In this document: piece by piece, positions 7,483-15,074 of the stretch | Position numbering within the stretch: position 1 is the first letter of the stretch | Layout of the letters: every line of letters begins with the position of its first letter | NCBI RefSeq assembly: GCF_000756305.1 | Contig: NZ_JRFE01000035.1 | Location: forward strand, 438 to 55,407 | Origin: Myxosarcina sp. GI1 | Lineage (GTDB): Bacteria; Cyanobacteriota; Cyanobacteriia; Cyanobacteriales; Xenococcaceae | Direction: 5' to 3' | DNA length: 54,970 nucleotides | Made by a program: the position numbers and the translations under genes | The notes under the pieces: model-generated | Databases searched by the model: none | Told to the model about the DNA's origin: nothing | Seen by the model: the letters and a program-made list of their open reading frames with translations, nothing else

Positions 7483-8277
7483 ATGGTGAATAAATCTTCT
7501 TCGCTTGCTTCGACGAAAAATAAAGCACAGAAACAAGAGCGAGACAATAAAGTCTCTAGTCCCAAGAACAGTTCATCATCTAATTTAAAAGCAGACAATA
7601 CAAGCAAAACCCAACTTAAAACCTCTCAAAATTCCGAATCTAATAGTATTTTTCAAGCGATCGGAGTGCTTGAGGGTCTAGTAGCGGTTAAAAACGAAGA
7701 ACAACTTACAATTACCATAGAAGGGCAAACATATCGTTTGGGCTATACTGCCAAATCAAAACAAAGATACAAAGCGTTGGTAGAAAAAATAGCATCTCAG
7801 GGCAGTAGCATTAAAAAGCTATCAGTTTATCCCCAAATCAATCACAACAAAGGACAAGAAGGCTACGAAATAAATTTCAACTTGGTAACGGTCGCGAATA
7901 CAGAAGAAGCCAGAACCAGTATTTTTCAAGATTTAGAGCCAGGTGAGTTTTATCTATCAGGGTTTTGGCAGTATGTACTCTTCTGTAAGTCCTCAGTCAT
8001 AGCAGTGTTAAGGAATTATAGTGAAAAATTAGCTCAAACAGTAGAAAGAGTTGGGAGTAAAAGAGCTAAGAAGATACTAAAACCAAATTATATTCCTGTA
8101 GATTCGGCAGATTCATCAGTCGATGCGTTTAAATACGATCCAGACCTTGAGAAAAAGCAGCAGATGCCCCGTTACTTCGTGCGGGTGAAAGCGAAATTTC
8201 AACCAGAGAAAAATTACTTTGAGGCGATCGCACAGGTTGGTGAAAGCACAACTCAAGCACCCAAGTATCTGAAATAA
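7483..8277 (+). CDS. Hypothetical protein (~264 aa), cyanobacterial plasmid type
   Basis: Start taken at the second ATG of MMVNKSS (7480/7483), because the frame upstream is hairpin repeat. Residues 1-55 are Lys/Ser/Asn-rich and probably disordered. The rest is an alpha/beta domain with IEGQTYRLGYTAKSKQRY, EINFNLVTVANTEEARTS and a C-terminal beta pair (RYFVRVKAKFQ...YFEAIAQVGE). I do not recognise a family. The Lys-rich tail and the primase neighbourhood suggest a role in element maintenance, which is inference. A decayed second copy of its C-terminus is found near 11592. Confidence 0.6.
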   Translation: MVNKSSSLASTKNKAQKQERDNKVSSPKNSSSSNLKADNTSKTQLKTSQNSESNSIFQAIGVLEGLVAVKNEEQLTITIEGQTYRLGYTAKSKQRYKALVEKIASQGSSIKKLSVYPQINHNKGQEGYEINFNLVTVANTEEARTSIFQDLEPGEFYLSGFWQYVLFCKSSVIAVLRNYSEKLAQTVERVGSKRAKKILKPNYIPVDSADSSVDAFKYDPDLEKKQQMPRYFVRVKAKFQPEKNYFEAIAQVGESTTQAPKYLK

Positions 8278-8548
8278 GAACTTGTTTTAAGTGTCGAGCT
8301 AGCAGCAGTGGAAGCAGCATTACAGGCAGTCTGCTTTGTAGTATATATGCAGCAAGTAAGTTTTAACTACAGTGATGACTGTGACTGAAGTTTGATGGCT
8401 AGAAACCTTGCTAGATATAGATGTGACGGATGTGACAGCAAATTTAAAAACTTCTAAAAGGTAGTGTTACTATACGCCAAAGTAAAATTACTTCTGCATA
8501 GTAGGACAAAAATCTAAGTAAGTTTTGTTATTTACCGTCACAGTTATC
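8224..8548 (+). repeat. Diverged ~320-bp direct repeat, copy 1
   Basis: Begins within the last 17 codons of the preceding gene and runs to CCGTCACAGTT. Copy 2 is at 11592-11909. Shared islands include TATATGCAGCAAGTAAGTTTTAAC-like sequence, TTGATGGCT, a GTGACGGATGTGAC pair, and GTTTTGTTATTTACCGTCAC. TGTGACAGCAAAT (8431-8443) and ATTTACCGTCACA (8530-8542) are inverted copies 99 bp apart. No gene lies in 8278-8747. Two long conserved islands with inverted boxes suggest a regulatory or replication-control region. Confidence 0.65.
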
Positions 8549-8559
8549 AAACTATACAG

Positions 8560-8575
8560 CTCTACAGTTGTAGAG
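8560..8575. promoter_or_regulatory. Palindrome CTCTACA-GT-TGTAGAG
   Basis: Perfect 7-bp arms with a 2-base centre, 173 bases before the next gene. Related ACTGTAGA and CTCTACAGTTGT strings occur at about 8683 and 54648. Candidate operator; the binding protein is unknown. Confidence 0.4.
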
Positions 8576-8747
8576 CAGTCCAAATTAGATTTTGTTGTTG
8601 GCAAGAAAATTTAACCAAAGTCAAAAACTCTTCAAAACCATTGTCAAAGAACTGAGATTGTTAGGTAATTAAAGCAGGAGCAACTGTAGAACATTTGAAG
8701 TAGATGCCTAATTAGCCTAAAATACTCCCAGTATTCTTTGAGGCATC

Positions 8748-9005
8748 ATGGAAACTTATATAGAGCGCATCGAAAATCGAGCAGATAAGGCAAAGGTTTC
8801 AATTGAGCTGATTAGAGAAATGGAAACAGCGATTGCTCAAGGTCACAAAGAGAGTATTCATGGTTTCAAACTAAGATTAGAAGAACTAATTGATAGGGTT
8901 TGGCATTTAGAATTGAGAGCCAAGAAAATTGGCAACTGGTCTGAATGCGAGTATTACTACCGACTTTCGTGTCAGTTGAGAGAACTGTGTCAAGAACTGG
9001 GATAG
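8748..9005 (+). CDS. Small helical hypothetical protein
   Basis: 85 residues, almost entirely predicted helix with charged heptads (METYIERIENRADKAK...IELIREMETAIAQGHKE, FKLRLEELIDRVWHLEL). A compact three-helix bundle is likely. No catalytic motif or known family recognised. It precedes the YYEF-family gene on the same strand with 103 bases between. Confidence 0.5.
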   Translation: METYIERIENRADKAKVSIELIREMETAIAQGHKESIHGFKLRLEELIDRVWHLELRAKKIGNWSECEYYYRLSCQLRELCQELG

Positions 9006-9108
9006 CAAGTCGAACAGCATTAGCATTGATGAACGAGCAGTTGAGGCTTCACTGCAAAGCCTGAAAATTACTGATGAAGTTGTACTTGATGAATAACTCT
9101 ACTATTCG

Positions 9109-10233
9109 ATGGAATACCAATATTATGAATTTCAGGCACTCGAACGCCCGCTTACCAAAGCCGAACAAGACTATCTGCAAAGTTTATCAAGTCGGGTGAA
9201 GCCTACTGCCACCAGAGCGGTTTTTACCTACAGTTATGCAGATTTTCCAGAGAATCCATTATCAGTTTTAGAGAAATGCTTTGATGCCATGCTTTACATG
9301 GCTAATTGGGGAAGTTACCAATTAGCGTTTCGTTTTCCCAAATCAGCAGTTAATGTCTCTGCATTGGAATCTTATTGTATTGACAACATTATTGAGGTCT
9401 CTACTACAGCAAAATATGTAATCCTCAATCTTGAGATTCACAGAGAGGAAGGCGGTGGCTGGATTGAGGAAAATAATAATTGGCTTAGTGATTTGCTATC
9501 ATTACGACAGGCACTTCTCCAAGAAGATTATCGGGTTTTATATTTAGCTTGGTTGCAGGCAGAGGCAGTCTCTGCCTACTTAAAGGAAGATGCACAAGAG
9601 CCACCTATTCCACCTAATCTGCAAAAGCTCAACGCTCCGCTTCAGTCATTTGTCGATTGGCTAGAAATGGATACGGATTTAATCACAGTGGCAGCAAAGG
9701 CTAGTCCAACAAAAAAGGAACCCAAAGAAACTTTCAAAGACTGGGTCAATTCGCTCTCAGATAAAGAGAAAACCCAGTGGTTACTGGAAATTATTGTAGG
9801 AGACTCAGCGATTGCTAGCCAGCTTCAGGCACGTTTACGTCAAAAGTTTGCTAAAGTTTCCGAACTTTCGTCTGTATTTAGTAATGAGCGGCGCAGCTTT
9901 TCGGAGTTAAGGGTCTTAGCTGATACCCAACGTTTAGAGCGACAGGCAAAAGAGAAAGCAGCGGCAAAAGCCAAACGCCGTAAGTATCTCGAATCTTTAA
10001 AGCCTCAACAAGCTCAGCTCTGGGAAACGATCGACGCTTTGATTGCTCGCAAACAAGCACAACCCTATGAGCAGGCAATTCAATACTTGGTTGACTTGAG
10101 AGATTTAGCAGCACTAGAGGAAGACTCGGCTACGTTTCAATCTCGGATTCGGCAAATGCAAACTACGTATTCTAACCGTTCGGGGTTGTTGAGAAGAATG
10201 CGTGCAGCTAAACTTTTGAGCCGAGAGAATTAG
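9109..10233 (+). CDS. Conserved protein of the YYEFxAxxRPL family
   Basis: 374 residues. The N-terminus (MEYQYYEFQALERPLTKAEQ, then VFTYSYADFPENPLSVLEKCFDAMLYMANWG) matches a widespread bacterial family that I know mainly as the neighbour of SWIM zinc-finger proteins, so a shared unknown role with them is likely. No SWIM gene is present here. Residues ~270-330 are Lys/Arg/Ala-rich and probably coiled-coil (RLERQAKEKAAAKAKRRK). The C-terminal ~70 residues look like a helical repeat. The molecular function is unknown. Confidence 0.65.
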   Translation: MEYQYYEFQALERPLTKAEQDYLQSLSSRVKPTATRAVFTYSYADFPENPLSVLEKCFDAMLYMANWGSYQLAFRFPKSAVNVSALESYCIDNIIEVSTTAKYVILNLEIHREEGGGWIEENNNWLSDLLSLRQALLQEDYRVLYLAWLQAEAVSAYLKEDAQEPPIPPNLQKLNAPLQSFVDWLEMDTDLITVAAKASPTKKEPKETFKDWVNSLSDKEKTQWLLEIIVGDSAIASQLQARLRQKFAKVSELSSVFSNERRSFSELRVLADTQRLERQAKEKAAAKAKRRKYLESLKPQQAQLWETIDALIARKQAQPYEQAIQYLVDLRDLAALEEDSATFQSRIRQMQTTYSNRSGLLRRMRAAKLLSREN

Positions 10234-10366
10234 CTAGTTGCTATACACTAACCCTATATTGAAGCCGAAAGAGCGCGTTTTCTCTCAACCAACAAAAATA
10301 TGTGAGAATGTGTGAGAAGTCCCTCGGCTTGATTTATTCGATTACCAGCACCAAGCAGTATTAGAG

Positions 10367-11515
10367 ATGATTCGGATTAGAGGAATCGTAAAAACAGCCA
10401 ATCGAGTAAAAAGTAAATTACAACAAGGAGTTCATCCCGACGAAGTTGATTCTCTAAAAAAATTTGTGTTCGATTCTCTACAAACCATCGACAAGCTCTG
10501 TGAGGAAGCTAAGACTTCATCTAAAAGACTTCCCGTGCGTTCGCGTCGAGCTTATGATTATCTCAAAAATATAGATTGGCAGAATTTACCTGTGACTAAC
10601 CAAAAACAGGAAGAGGAAGAACCAGCTACAAGTAACAGTTCCACTCTGCGAATTAAAAACTTAATCAAAAAACAAAAGAATCTTCAACGACGGATAAGAG
10701 AGCTACCACCTAACTATAAAGTTACTCAACTAAAATCTATCGGCAAAGCCTTGAGCGATTATACTCTCCAAGTCGAAGGCATTTGCCAACAAAGTCGGGT
10801 CACTCCCGCCGCCTTGACCGCTCCTTCCCGCAAAGCTTATGCCTGGATGAAGTTTCTCAGCGATGAAAACTATCTCGACCTCCACCTAAAAACTGTCGGG
10901 AAAATCAAAAACCTAGCCGCTCAAACTATTAAAACCGAGCGGCTAAATATCTCAGAAGTTAAAGTAAACATTACTAACTACAATGGCTTGTATAAATATA
11001 GAAAGAATCATCAAGGAAATATCGAACTACAATTGAGCGAAGGATTTATCCAAGCTGAAGATAATGTTTTACAAGCAATTATTAATCTAATTTTAGTGGG
11101 TAAAAATCCCCAAGATAAACAACTGATTCGCAGCTTTGGTTTAACGGAAGAATATCGCGATATTCTTTTGGAATTGGATCTGATAGCCGAAGTCGATGCG
11201 GAGAAAGATCGAGAAAGTTATTACGATTTAGAAGAATTGTTTCATCGCCTAAATCGAGAATACTTTACAGGAAAGTTAGCCAAACCACGTCTAAGCTGGA
11301 ATAAAATCTTGACCCAACGCAAATTGGGACACTACGAGCCTTTGCGAGACAGAGTAGTAATGAGTCGTACTTTAGACAATCCCCAAGTACCGCAAATGGT
11401 AGTGGAATTAGTTTTATATCACGAATTACTGCATAAATATCATGGAGTCAAATGGGTAAACGGAAAGCGCATGGTACACACTCCTGAATTTCGTCGTAGC
11501 GAAAGAAAATTTTAA
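10367..11515 (+). CDS. SprT/M48-like zinc metalloprotease-domain protein, early stop
   Basis: 382 residues. The C-terminal domain (from ~275) carries YDLEELFHRLNREYF, then the zinc motif HELLH at 352-356 and a third ligand candidate H371 in HTPEFR, as in SprT-like and WLM proteases. The N-terminal half is basic and helical with two related segments, perhaps a DNA-binding region. After RRSERKF comes TAA. The same frame then continues HYQEAQQWLEQSFEIPM to a TAA at 11567-11569, matching the usual family ending (F-x-x-Y-x-E-A-x-x-W-L). The listed stop is therefore probably a recent nonsense change that removes 17 residues. All zinc ligands remain, so it may still be active. Confidence 0.7.
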   Translation: MIRIRGIVKTANRVKSKLQQGVHPDEVDSLKKFVFDSLQTIDKLCEEAKTSSKRLPVRSRRAYDYLKNIDWQNLPVTNQKQEEEEPATSNSSTLRIKNLIKKQKNLQRRIRELPPNYKVTQLKSIGKALSDYTLQVEGICQQSRVTPAALTAPSRKAYAWMKFLSDENYLDLHLKTVGKIKNLAAQTIKTERLNISEVKVNITNYNGLYKYRKNHQGNIELQLSEGFIQAEDNVLQAIINLILVGKNPQDKQLIRSFGLTEEYRDILLELDLIAEVDAEKDRESYYDLEELFHRLNREYFTGKLAKPRLSWNKILTQRKLGHYEPLRDRVVMSRTLDNPQVPQMVVELVLYHELLHKYHGVKWVNGKRMVHTPEFRRSERKF

Positions 11516-11591
11516 CACTATCAAGAGGCGCAACAGTGGCTAGAGCAATCTTTTGAAATCCCAATGTAATTATTAATCTAATGAACCTTCT

Positions 11592-11909
11592 GCGATCTAA
11601 GGTGAAATCACAACAGAAGCACCCCAAGAGCTGAAGTAGAAATTTATTTCAAGTGTTAAAGAAAACGACAGTGGGAGTAGCAGTAAAAGCTAGTCGTTTT
11701 GTAGCACATATGCAGCAATTAAGTTTTAACTGCCGTGATAATTGTGACTAAACCTTGATGGCTGAAACCCTTGTCAGATATAGACGTGACGGATGTGACG
11801 GCAAATACAAAAACTCATAATTAGCGGAATGACACTCGTACCAAAGTAGAACTGCATTTTTATAGCTGAACAAATATACGGAGAAGTTTTGTTATTTACC
11901 GTCACAGTT
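11592..11909 (+). repeat. Diverged ~320-bp direct repeat, copy 2, with gene-tail relic
   Basis: Aligns with 8224-8548. Its first bases decode as AI*GEITTEAPQELK*, a decayed version of the AIAQVGESTTQAPKYLK ending of the 7483-8277 gene, so an entire paralogue was probably lost upstream. TGTGACGGCAAAT (11794-11806) and ATTTACCGTCACA (11894-11906) are inverted boxes 100 bp apart, as in copy 1. The 11516-12027 interval holds no gene. Confidence 0.65.
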
Positions 11910-12027
11910 GCCATCCGTCATCCGCCAGAGGCGATCGCTGTTAAAAGAAAGTTTTGTTGCGTTTATTTCACATAATTTGTAAACTAAGAAGAGTAGTATA
12001 AATGCTCTTAAAGTGTAAACTCAAACT

Positions 12028-12501
12028 ATGGCTACATTAGAAAGACAAAATAAGCTTCCTATGCCGTCAGAAGAAGAAAAAAAGCTGTCTACAGAAAGTA
12101 GCCGTATTTTAGCTAGTATTTTCGATACTAATTCTGCAACTCAGTTGTTGACAGTAAAGACAAATAGTGGAGAGGAAAAGTTACTCACGATTCCCACGGT
12201 AGCCTACGAACTGATGATAGAAATCTTGTCAGAAATAGCTCAAGGTAATGCAGTGACCATAGTACCAATAGAAGCAGAATTAACTACCCAACAAGCAGCA
12301 AATATACTGAATGTATCTCGACCTTATCTAACTAAGCTACTGGATTCGGGAGAAATACCGCACTACAAAGTGGGACAGCATCGCCGAGTTTTAGCAGAAG
12401 AGGTATATAAATACAAAGCGGAAATTGATGCTAGAAGAAGTAAATCACTAGACGAACTAACTAGCTTGAGCGAAGAACTAGAGCTATACGATGAATCCTA
12501 A
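12028..12501 (+). CDS. HTH (excisionase-like) antitoxin of a PIN toxin pair
   Basis: 157 residues. Residues ~85-135 form a MerR/excisionase-like winged HTH: ELTTQQAANILNVSRPYLTKLLDSGEIPHYKVGQHRRV. The C-terminal tail (SLDELTSLSEELELYDES) is acidic, as expected for the part that wraps the toxin. The stop overlaps the toxin gene by 11 bases. This architecture is a known partner of PIN_3-type toxins. The HTH predicts autoregulation of the pair. Confidence 0.8.
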   Translation: MATLERQNKLPMPSEEEKKLSTESSRILASIFDTNSATQLLTVKTNSGEEKLLTIPTVAYELMIEILSEIAQGNAVTIVPIEAELTTQQAANILNVSRPYLTKLLDSGEIPHYKVGQHRRVLAEEVYKYKAEIDARRSKSLDELTSLSEELELYDES

Positions 12502-13057
12502 GCTGACGGTAGTGTATGATGCCTGCGTATTGTATCCCAATGTCCTTCGAGATTTGTTAATGGAGCTAGCGGTTAGAGATTTAGTAAGAGCCAAATGGAC
12601 TGAGCAAATACATCGAGAATGGCTGGAAAACTTAAGTAGAAATCGACCAGAAATACCAATCGAAAAGCTGTATCGCCTTCGAGACTTAATGAACGCTAAT
12701 GTTCGAGATTGTCTGGTTGTCGATTACGAAGCTCTTATTCCGACTCTAAATCTACCAGATTCTAATGATAGGCATATCTTAGCAGCAGCAATTAAAGCAG
12801 ATGCAGAGGTAATAGTTACCACGAACCTAAAAGACTTTCCCGAATCGGAATTAACCAAATACAAGATAGAAGCACAGCATCAAGATACCTTCATAACCAA
12901 TTTAATAGAGCTTTATCCGTTACAAGTGTTAGAGGTAGTAAAAGTATGTCAGTTGAGACGTAAAAATCCACCTTGTTCGTGGGAACAGTTTTTGTCTAGT
13001 TTGCTACGTCAGCAGCTTCCCAATACAGTATTAATGCTAAAAAAGATTCGTTCTTGA
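12491..13057 (+). CDS. PIN-domain ribonuclease toxin
   Basis: 188 residues, beginning VVYDACVLYPNVLRD with D10 as the first PIN acidic ligand, then LPDSNDRHILAAAIKADAEVIVTTNLKDFP, which holds the central D-x-x-D-R-H cluster and the T-x-N-x-x-D-F strand. PIN toxins cleave RNA with Mg/Mn. Coupled by an 11-base overlap to the upstream HTH antitoxin. Key residues are present and the length is normal, so it is likely intact. It marks the right end of the plasmid-like segment. Confidence 0.82.
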   Translation: MNPKLTVVYDACVLYPNVLRDLLMELAVRDLVRAKWTEQIHREWLENLSRNRPEIPIEKLYRLRDLMNANVRDCLVVDYEALIPTLNLPDSNDRHILAAAIKADAEVIVTTNLKDFPESELTKYKIEAQHQDTFITNLIELYPLQVLEVVKVCQLRRKNPPCSWEQFLSSLLRQQLPNTVLMLKKIRS

Positions 13058-13121
13058 TAATTGTGGTGGATGATTAAAAAGCTTGGTTTCGAGAATTGGA
13101 CTGATTTTTATAGTTGGGAAT

Positions 13122-13165
13122 AGCGCGATAAGCCCGAAGGGCATCCGCTTCGCGATCGCGATCTT
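13122..13165. repeat. Mini-hairpin repeat in the 13058-13440 gap
   Basis: GCCC-GAA-GGGC and CGC-TTCG-CG followed by CGATCGCGATC. The rest of 13058-13440 has no gene; the TetR promoter occupies its last 40 bases. Confidence 0.5.
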
Positions 13166-13404
13166 TTAGAAAAATACTTGTCAACCGTTTAAAAATTTCT
13201 TGAGATTTCAGCTTCAGAAACTATTACAATAATTGCTCTGCTACGAAAGTATAAGTATTAAATCTGAAGTATTAGACGGTAATATACGGTTCGTAAGATT
13301 AGGGGTAACTAAATCCTAAAAGCCTTGTTATGCAGAAGGTACAGCGATTTGATTCTCAATATTTTGCGATCGCTAAAAGATTAAAACAATCATCTATCTA
13401 AAAC

Positions 13405-13434
13405 TTGACAATTTTATCTACCTACTAGTAGAAT
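13405..13434 (+). promoter_or_regulatory. TetR-gene promoter overlapped by operator 1
   Basis: TTGACA (13405-13410) and TAGAAT (13429-13434) are spaced by 18 bp. The palindrome CTACTAGTAG (13422-13431) inside ACCTACTAGTAG covers the spacer and -10. Related sites stand at 14049-14062 and 14647-14660. The predicted start of transcription coincides with the ATG at 13441, so the message may be leaderless. Confidence 0.65.
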
Positions 13435-13440
13435 AAAAAT

Positions 13441-14013
13441 ATGAACTCAACCAAAACTCAAATTCTCGATACAGCCCAAGAACTCATTCAAAGAGTTGGA
13501 CTTAACGCTATGAGTTATGCTGACATTAGCAAAGCGGTCAATATTCGTAAAGCCAGCATTCACTACCATTTTCCTACCAAAGAGAAATTGGTTGCTGCTT
13601 TGCTCGATCGCTTTAGTGATGATTTTTTTAGATTGGTAGATTCAATCTTGAAAATTTCGGATACGGCTGAAGTCAAGTTGCGTCGTTACTGCGGATTGTT
13701 TGAAGCCACTCTCAGCAGTGGAGAGAAAGACAAAGCTTGTCTGTGCGGAATGCTAGGAGCAGAATTTAAAACTCTTGAATCTTCATCAACCGAGCGAGTT
13801 TCTCGGTTTTATCAAGATAATAGAGTTTGTTTGATAAAACTTCTCCAAGAAGGACAGGAAACAGGAGAGTTTAAGTTTCCTGGTCAAACAGAAGCGATGG
13901 CTATTACGATCTTTTCTTCACTAGAAGGTGGACTACTTATTGCCAGAGCCGATGGTGGCATTAGCCAATTTCGTAGTATTGTCGAGCAATTAATCGTGAT
14001 TGTGAAGGGCTAG
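13441..14013 (+). CDS. TetR-family repressor
   Basis: 190 residues. The N-terminal HTH is clear: TQILDTAQELIQRVGLNAMSYADISKAVNIRKASIHYHFPTKEKL. The ligand domain contains C-L-C-G-M-L-G-A-E, a region with three close cysteines (KACLCGML) that could sense electrophiles or thiol state; this is inference. Such regulators in cyanobacteria often control oxidoreductases. Operator-like palindromes lie at its own promoter and at two downstream points in the same transcription direction, which makes autorepression and control of the thioredoxin operon the simplest reading. Confidence 0.85.
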   Translation: MNSTKTQILDTAQELIQRVGLNAMSYADISKAVNIRKASIHYHFPTKEKLVAALLDRFSDDFFRLVDSILKISDTAEVKLRRYCGLFEATLSSGEKDKACLCGMLGAEFKTLESSSTERVSRFYQDNRVCLIKLLQEGQETGEFKFPGQTEAMAITIFSSLEGGLLIARADGGISQFRSIVEQLIVIVKG

Positions 14014-14048
14014 CTCTGTCAGAGAATATTTTTTTTAGTTATTTGTTT

Positions 14049-14062
14049 ACCTACTAATAGAT
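14049..14062. promoter_or_regulatory. TetR operator candidate 2
   Basis: ACCTACTAATAGAT matches operator 1 in its first eight bases and shares the CTAnTAG core. It stands just after the TetR gene and before an SDR remnant and thioredoxin. Confidence 0.6.
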
Positions 14063-14073
14063 AAAATCAGATT

Positions 14074-14130
14074 GCGGACGCAATTCTTCCAGTTGATGGA
14101 GGGGTAACGGCTGGTCGTCAAGCAGCTTAG
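14074..14130 (+). pseudogene. C-terminal relic of a short-chain dehydrogenase
   Basis: The frame reads ADAILPVDGGVTAGRQAA then TAG. I-L-P-V-D-G-G-x-T-A-G-R is the characteristic SDR C-terminal strand and tail. Only 18 codons remain, directly downstream of operator 2, so a full SDR gene was probably deleted from between operator and thioredoxin. Confidence 0.65.
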
Positions 14131-14167
14131 AGACAACAGAAATTACTTTATTAAGAGGTTCAAAATC

Positions 14168-14521
14168 ATGTCTAACACCAATGTACCGATTACTTTAAAC
14201 GCCGAGAACTTTGCAACGGAAGTTCTCAACAGTTCGATTCCCGTAGTTGTTGACTTCTGGGCACCGTGGTGTGGTCCTTGTCGGGTAATCAATCCCATTT
14301 TGACCGACTTGGCAGAAAAGTATGCTGGAGTTGTTAAGATTGGAAAATTAAACATAGATGACTTTCCTCAAATAGCCAGCCAGTATCGGATTGACGCAAT
14401 TCCCACTTTATTGTTCTTCGCTCGCGGACAAGTTAAAGAGCGTGTGGCAGGACTGCTTCCCAAACCACTGCTGTTCGAGAAAGTCGAGACATTAGTAGCA
14501 CCGAGCGATAAAGCTGCTTAA
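14168..14521 (+). CDS. Thioredoxin
   Basis: 117 residues with the active site W34-C35-G-P-C38 in VVVDFWAPWCGPCRVINP and the cis-Pro loop DAIPTLLFF. A disulfide reductant of the cytosol. Normal length, all motifs intact. AGAGG lies 11 bases before the ATG. Its position in the TetR operon, before a thioredoxin-reductase-like flavoprotein, suggests a dedicated redox pair for stress rather than the housekeeping copy. Confidence 0.92.
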   Translation: MSNTNVPITLNAENFATEVLNSSIPVVVDFWAPWCGPCRVINPILTDLAEKYAGVVKIGKLNIDDFPQIASQYRIDAIPTLLFFARGQVKERVAGLLPKPLLFEKVETLVAPSDKAA

Positions 14522-14646
14522 TTCACGATGGGAGATGGGTACTCAATACTTTCCTATTTCCCTCTTCCAGAATTTTTTAAGTAAAGCTCATAGAGGCTAA
14601 TTATGTATCCGATTACAGTTGCTTCAACATCCGCACGATTTTATAT

Positions 14647-14660
14647 ACCTTCTAATAGGT
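14647..14660. promoter_or_regulatory. TetR operator candidate 3
   Basis: ACCTTCTAATAGGT is the most symmetric copy: the outer ACCT/AGGT arms are perfect. It lies 32 bases before the exported-protein gene and is followed by AGGAG at 14680-14684. Confidence 0.62.
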
Positions 14661-14692
14661 AACTAAACATATTTAAAACAGGAGCATAAATC

Positions 14693-15028
14693 ATGGAACG
14701 CTCATTAATTAGTTTATCCGCTTTGACTCTTTCTTTAATTTTCAACCCCGCAGTAGCGCAAGACCTAGCTGCCATTAATCAAAACGAGATCGGCAATAAT
14801 GAAATTACCCCTTTTAATTTAGTCCGTCGTGGCTATCAAGGTTCTTTCTCAGAGCGCGGTATACCCAGTAATGGAGCTTTTGTTGCTGCTGTTCAATTTA
14901 GAAAAATAACTGCCAAAGATTTGGTCGAAAAAGCGATCGCTTCAGGCAGATTAGCTCCCGAAACTATTAACAACAGCAATTACCTCAATCAGGTTCGCTC
15001 TCATCTGACTACATTACAGCGTCGGTAA
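14693..15028 (+). CDS. Small exported hypothetical protein
   Basis: 111 residues. The N-terminus is a Sec signal peptide (SLISLSALTLSLIFNPAVAQ) with a probable cleavage after AVA (A22). The mature ~89 residues include NLVRRGYQGSFSERGIPSNG and a C-terminal helical part, KDLVEKAIASGRLAPETINN. This resembles small periplasmic proteins found in cyanobacterial stress loci; the function is unknown. AGGAG lies 8 bases upstream, so it is well expressed when operator 3 is free. Confidence 0.65.
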   Translation: MERSLISLSALTLSLIFNPAVAQDLAAINQNEIGNNEITPFNLVRRGYQGSFSERGIPSNGAFVAAVQFRKITAKDLVEKAIASGRLAPETINNSNYLNQVRSHLTTLQRR

Positions 15029-15074
15029 TTCGAGCGTCAACTAACTGTTACTTAATTCAAAATGAGGTAGTAAT

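Noticed and set aside
9006-9102. Possible C-terminal fragment reading SIDERAVEASLQSLKITDEV
   Set aside because: Open for only ~30 codons, no start, no recognised family; could be chance.
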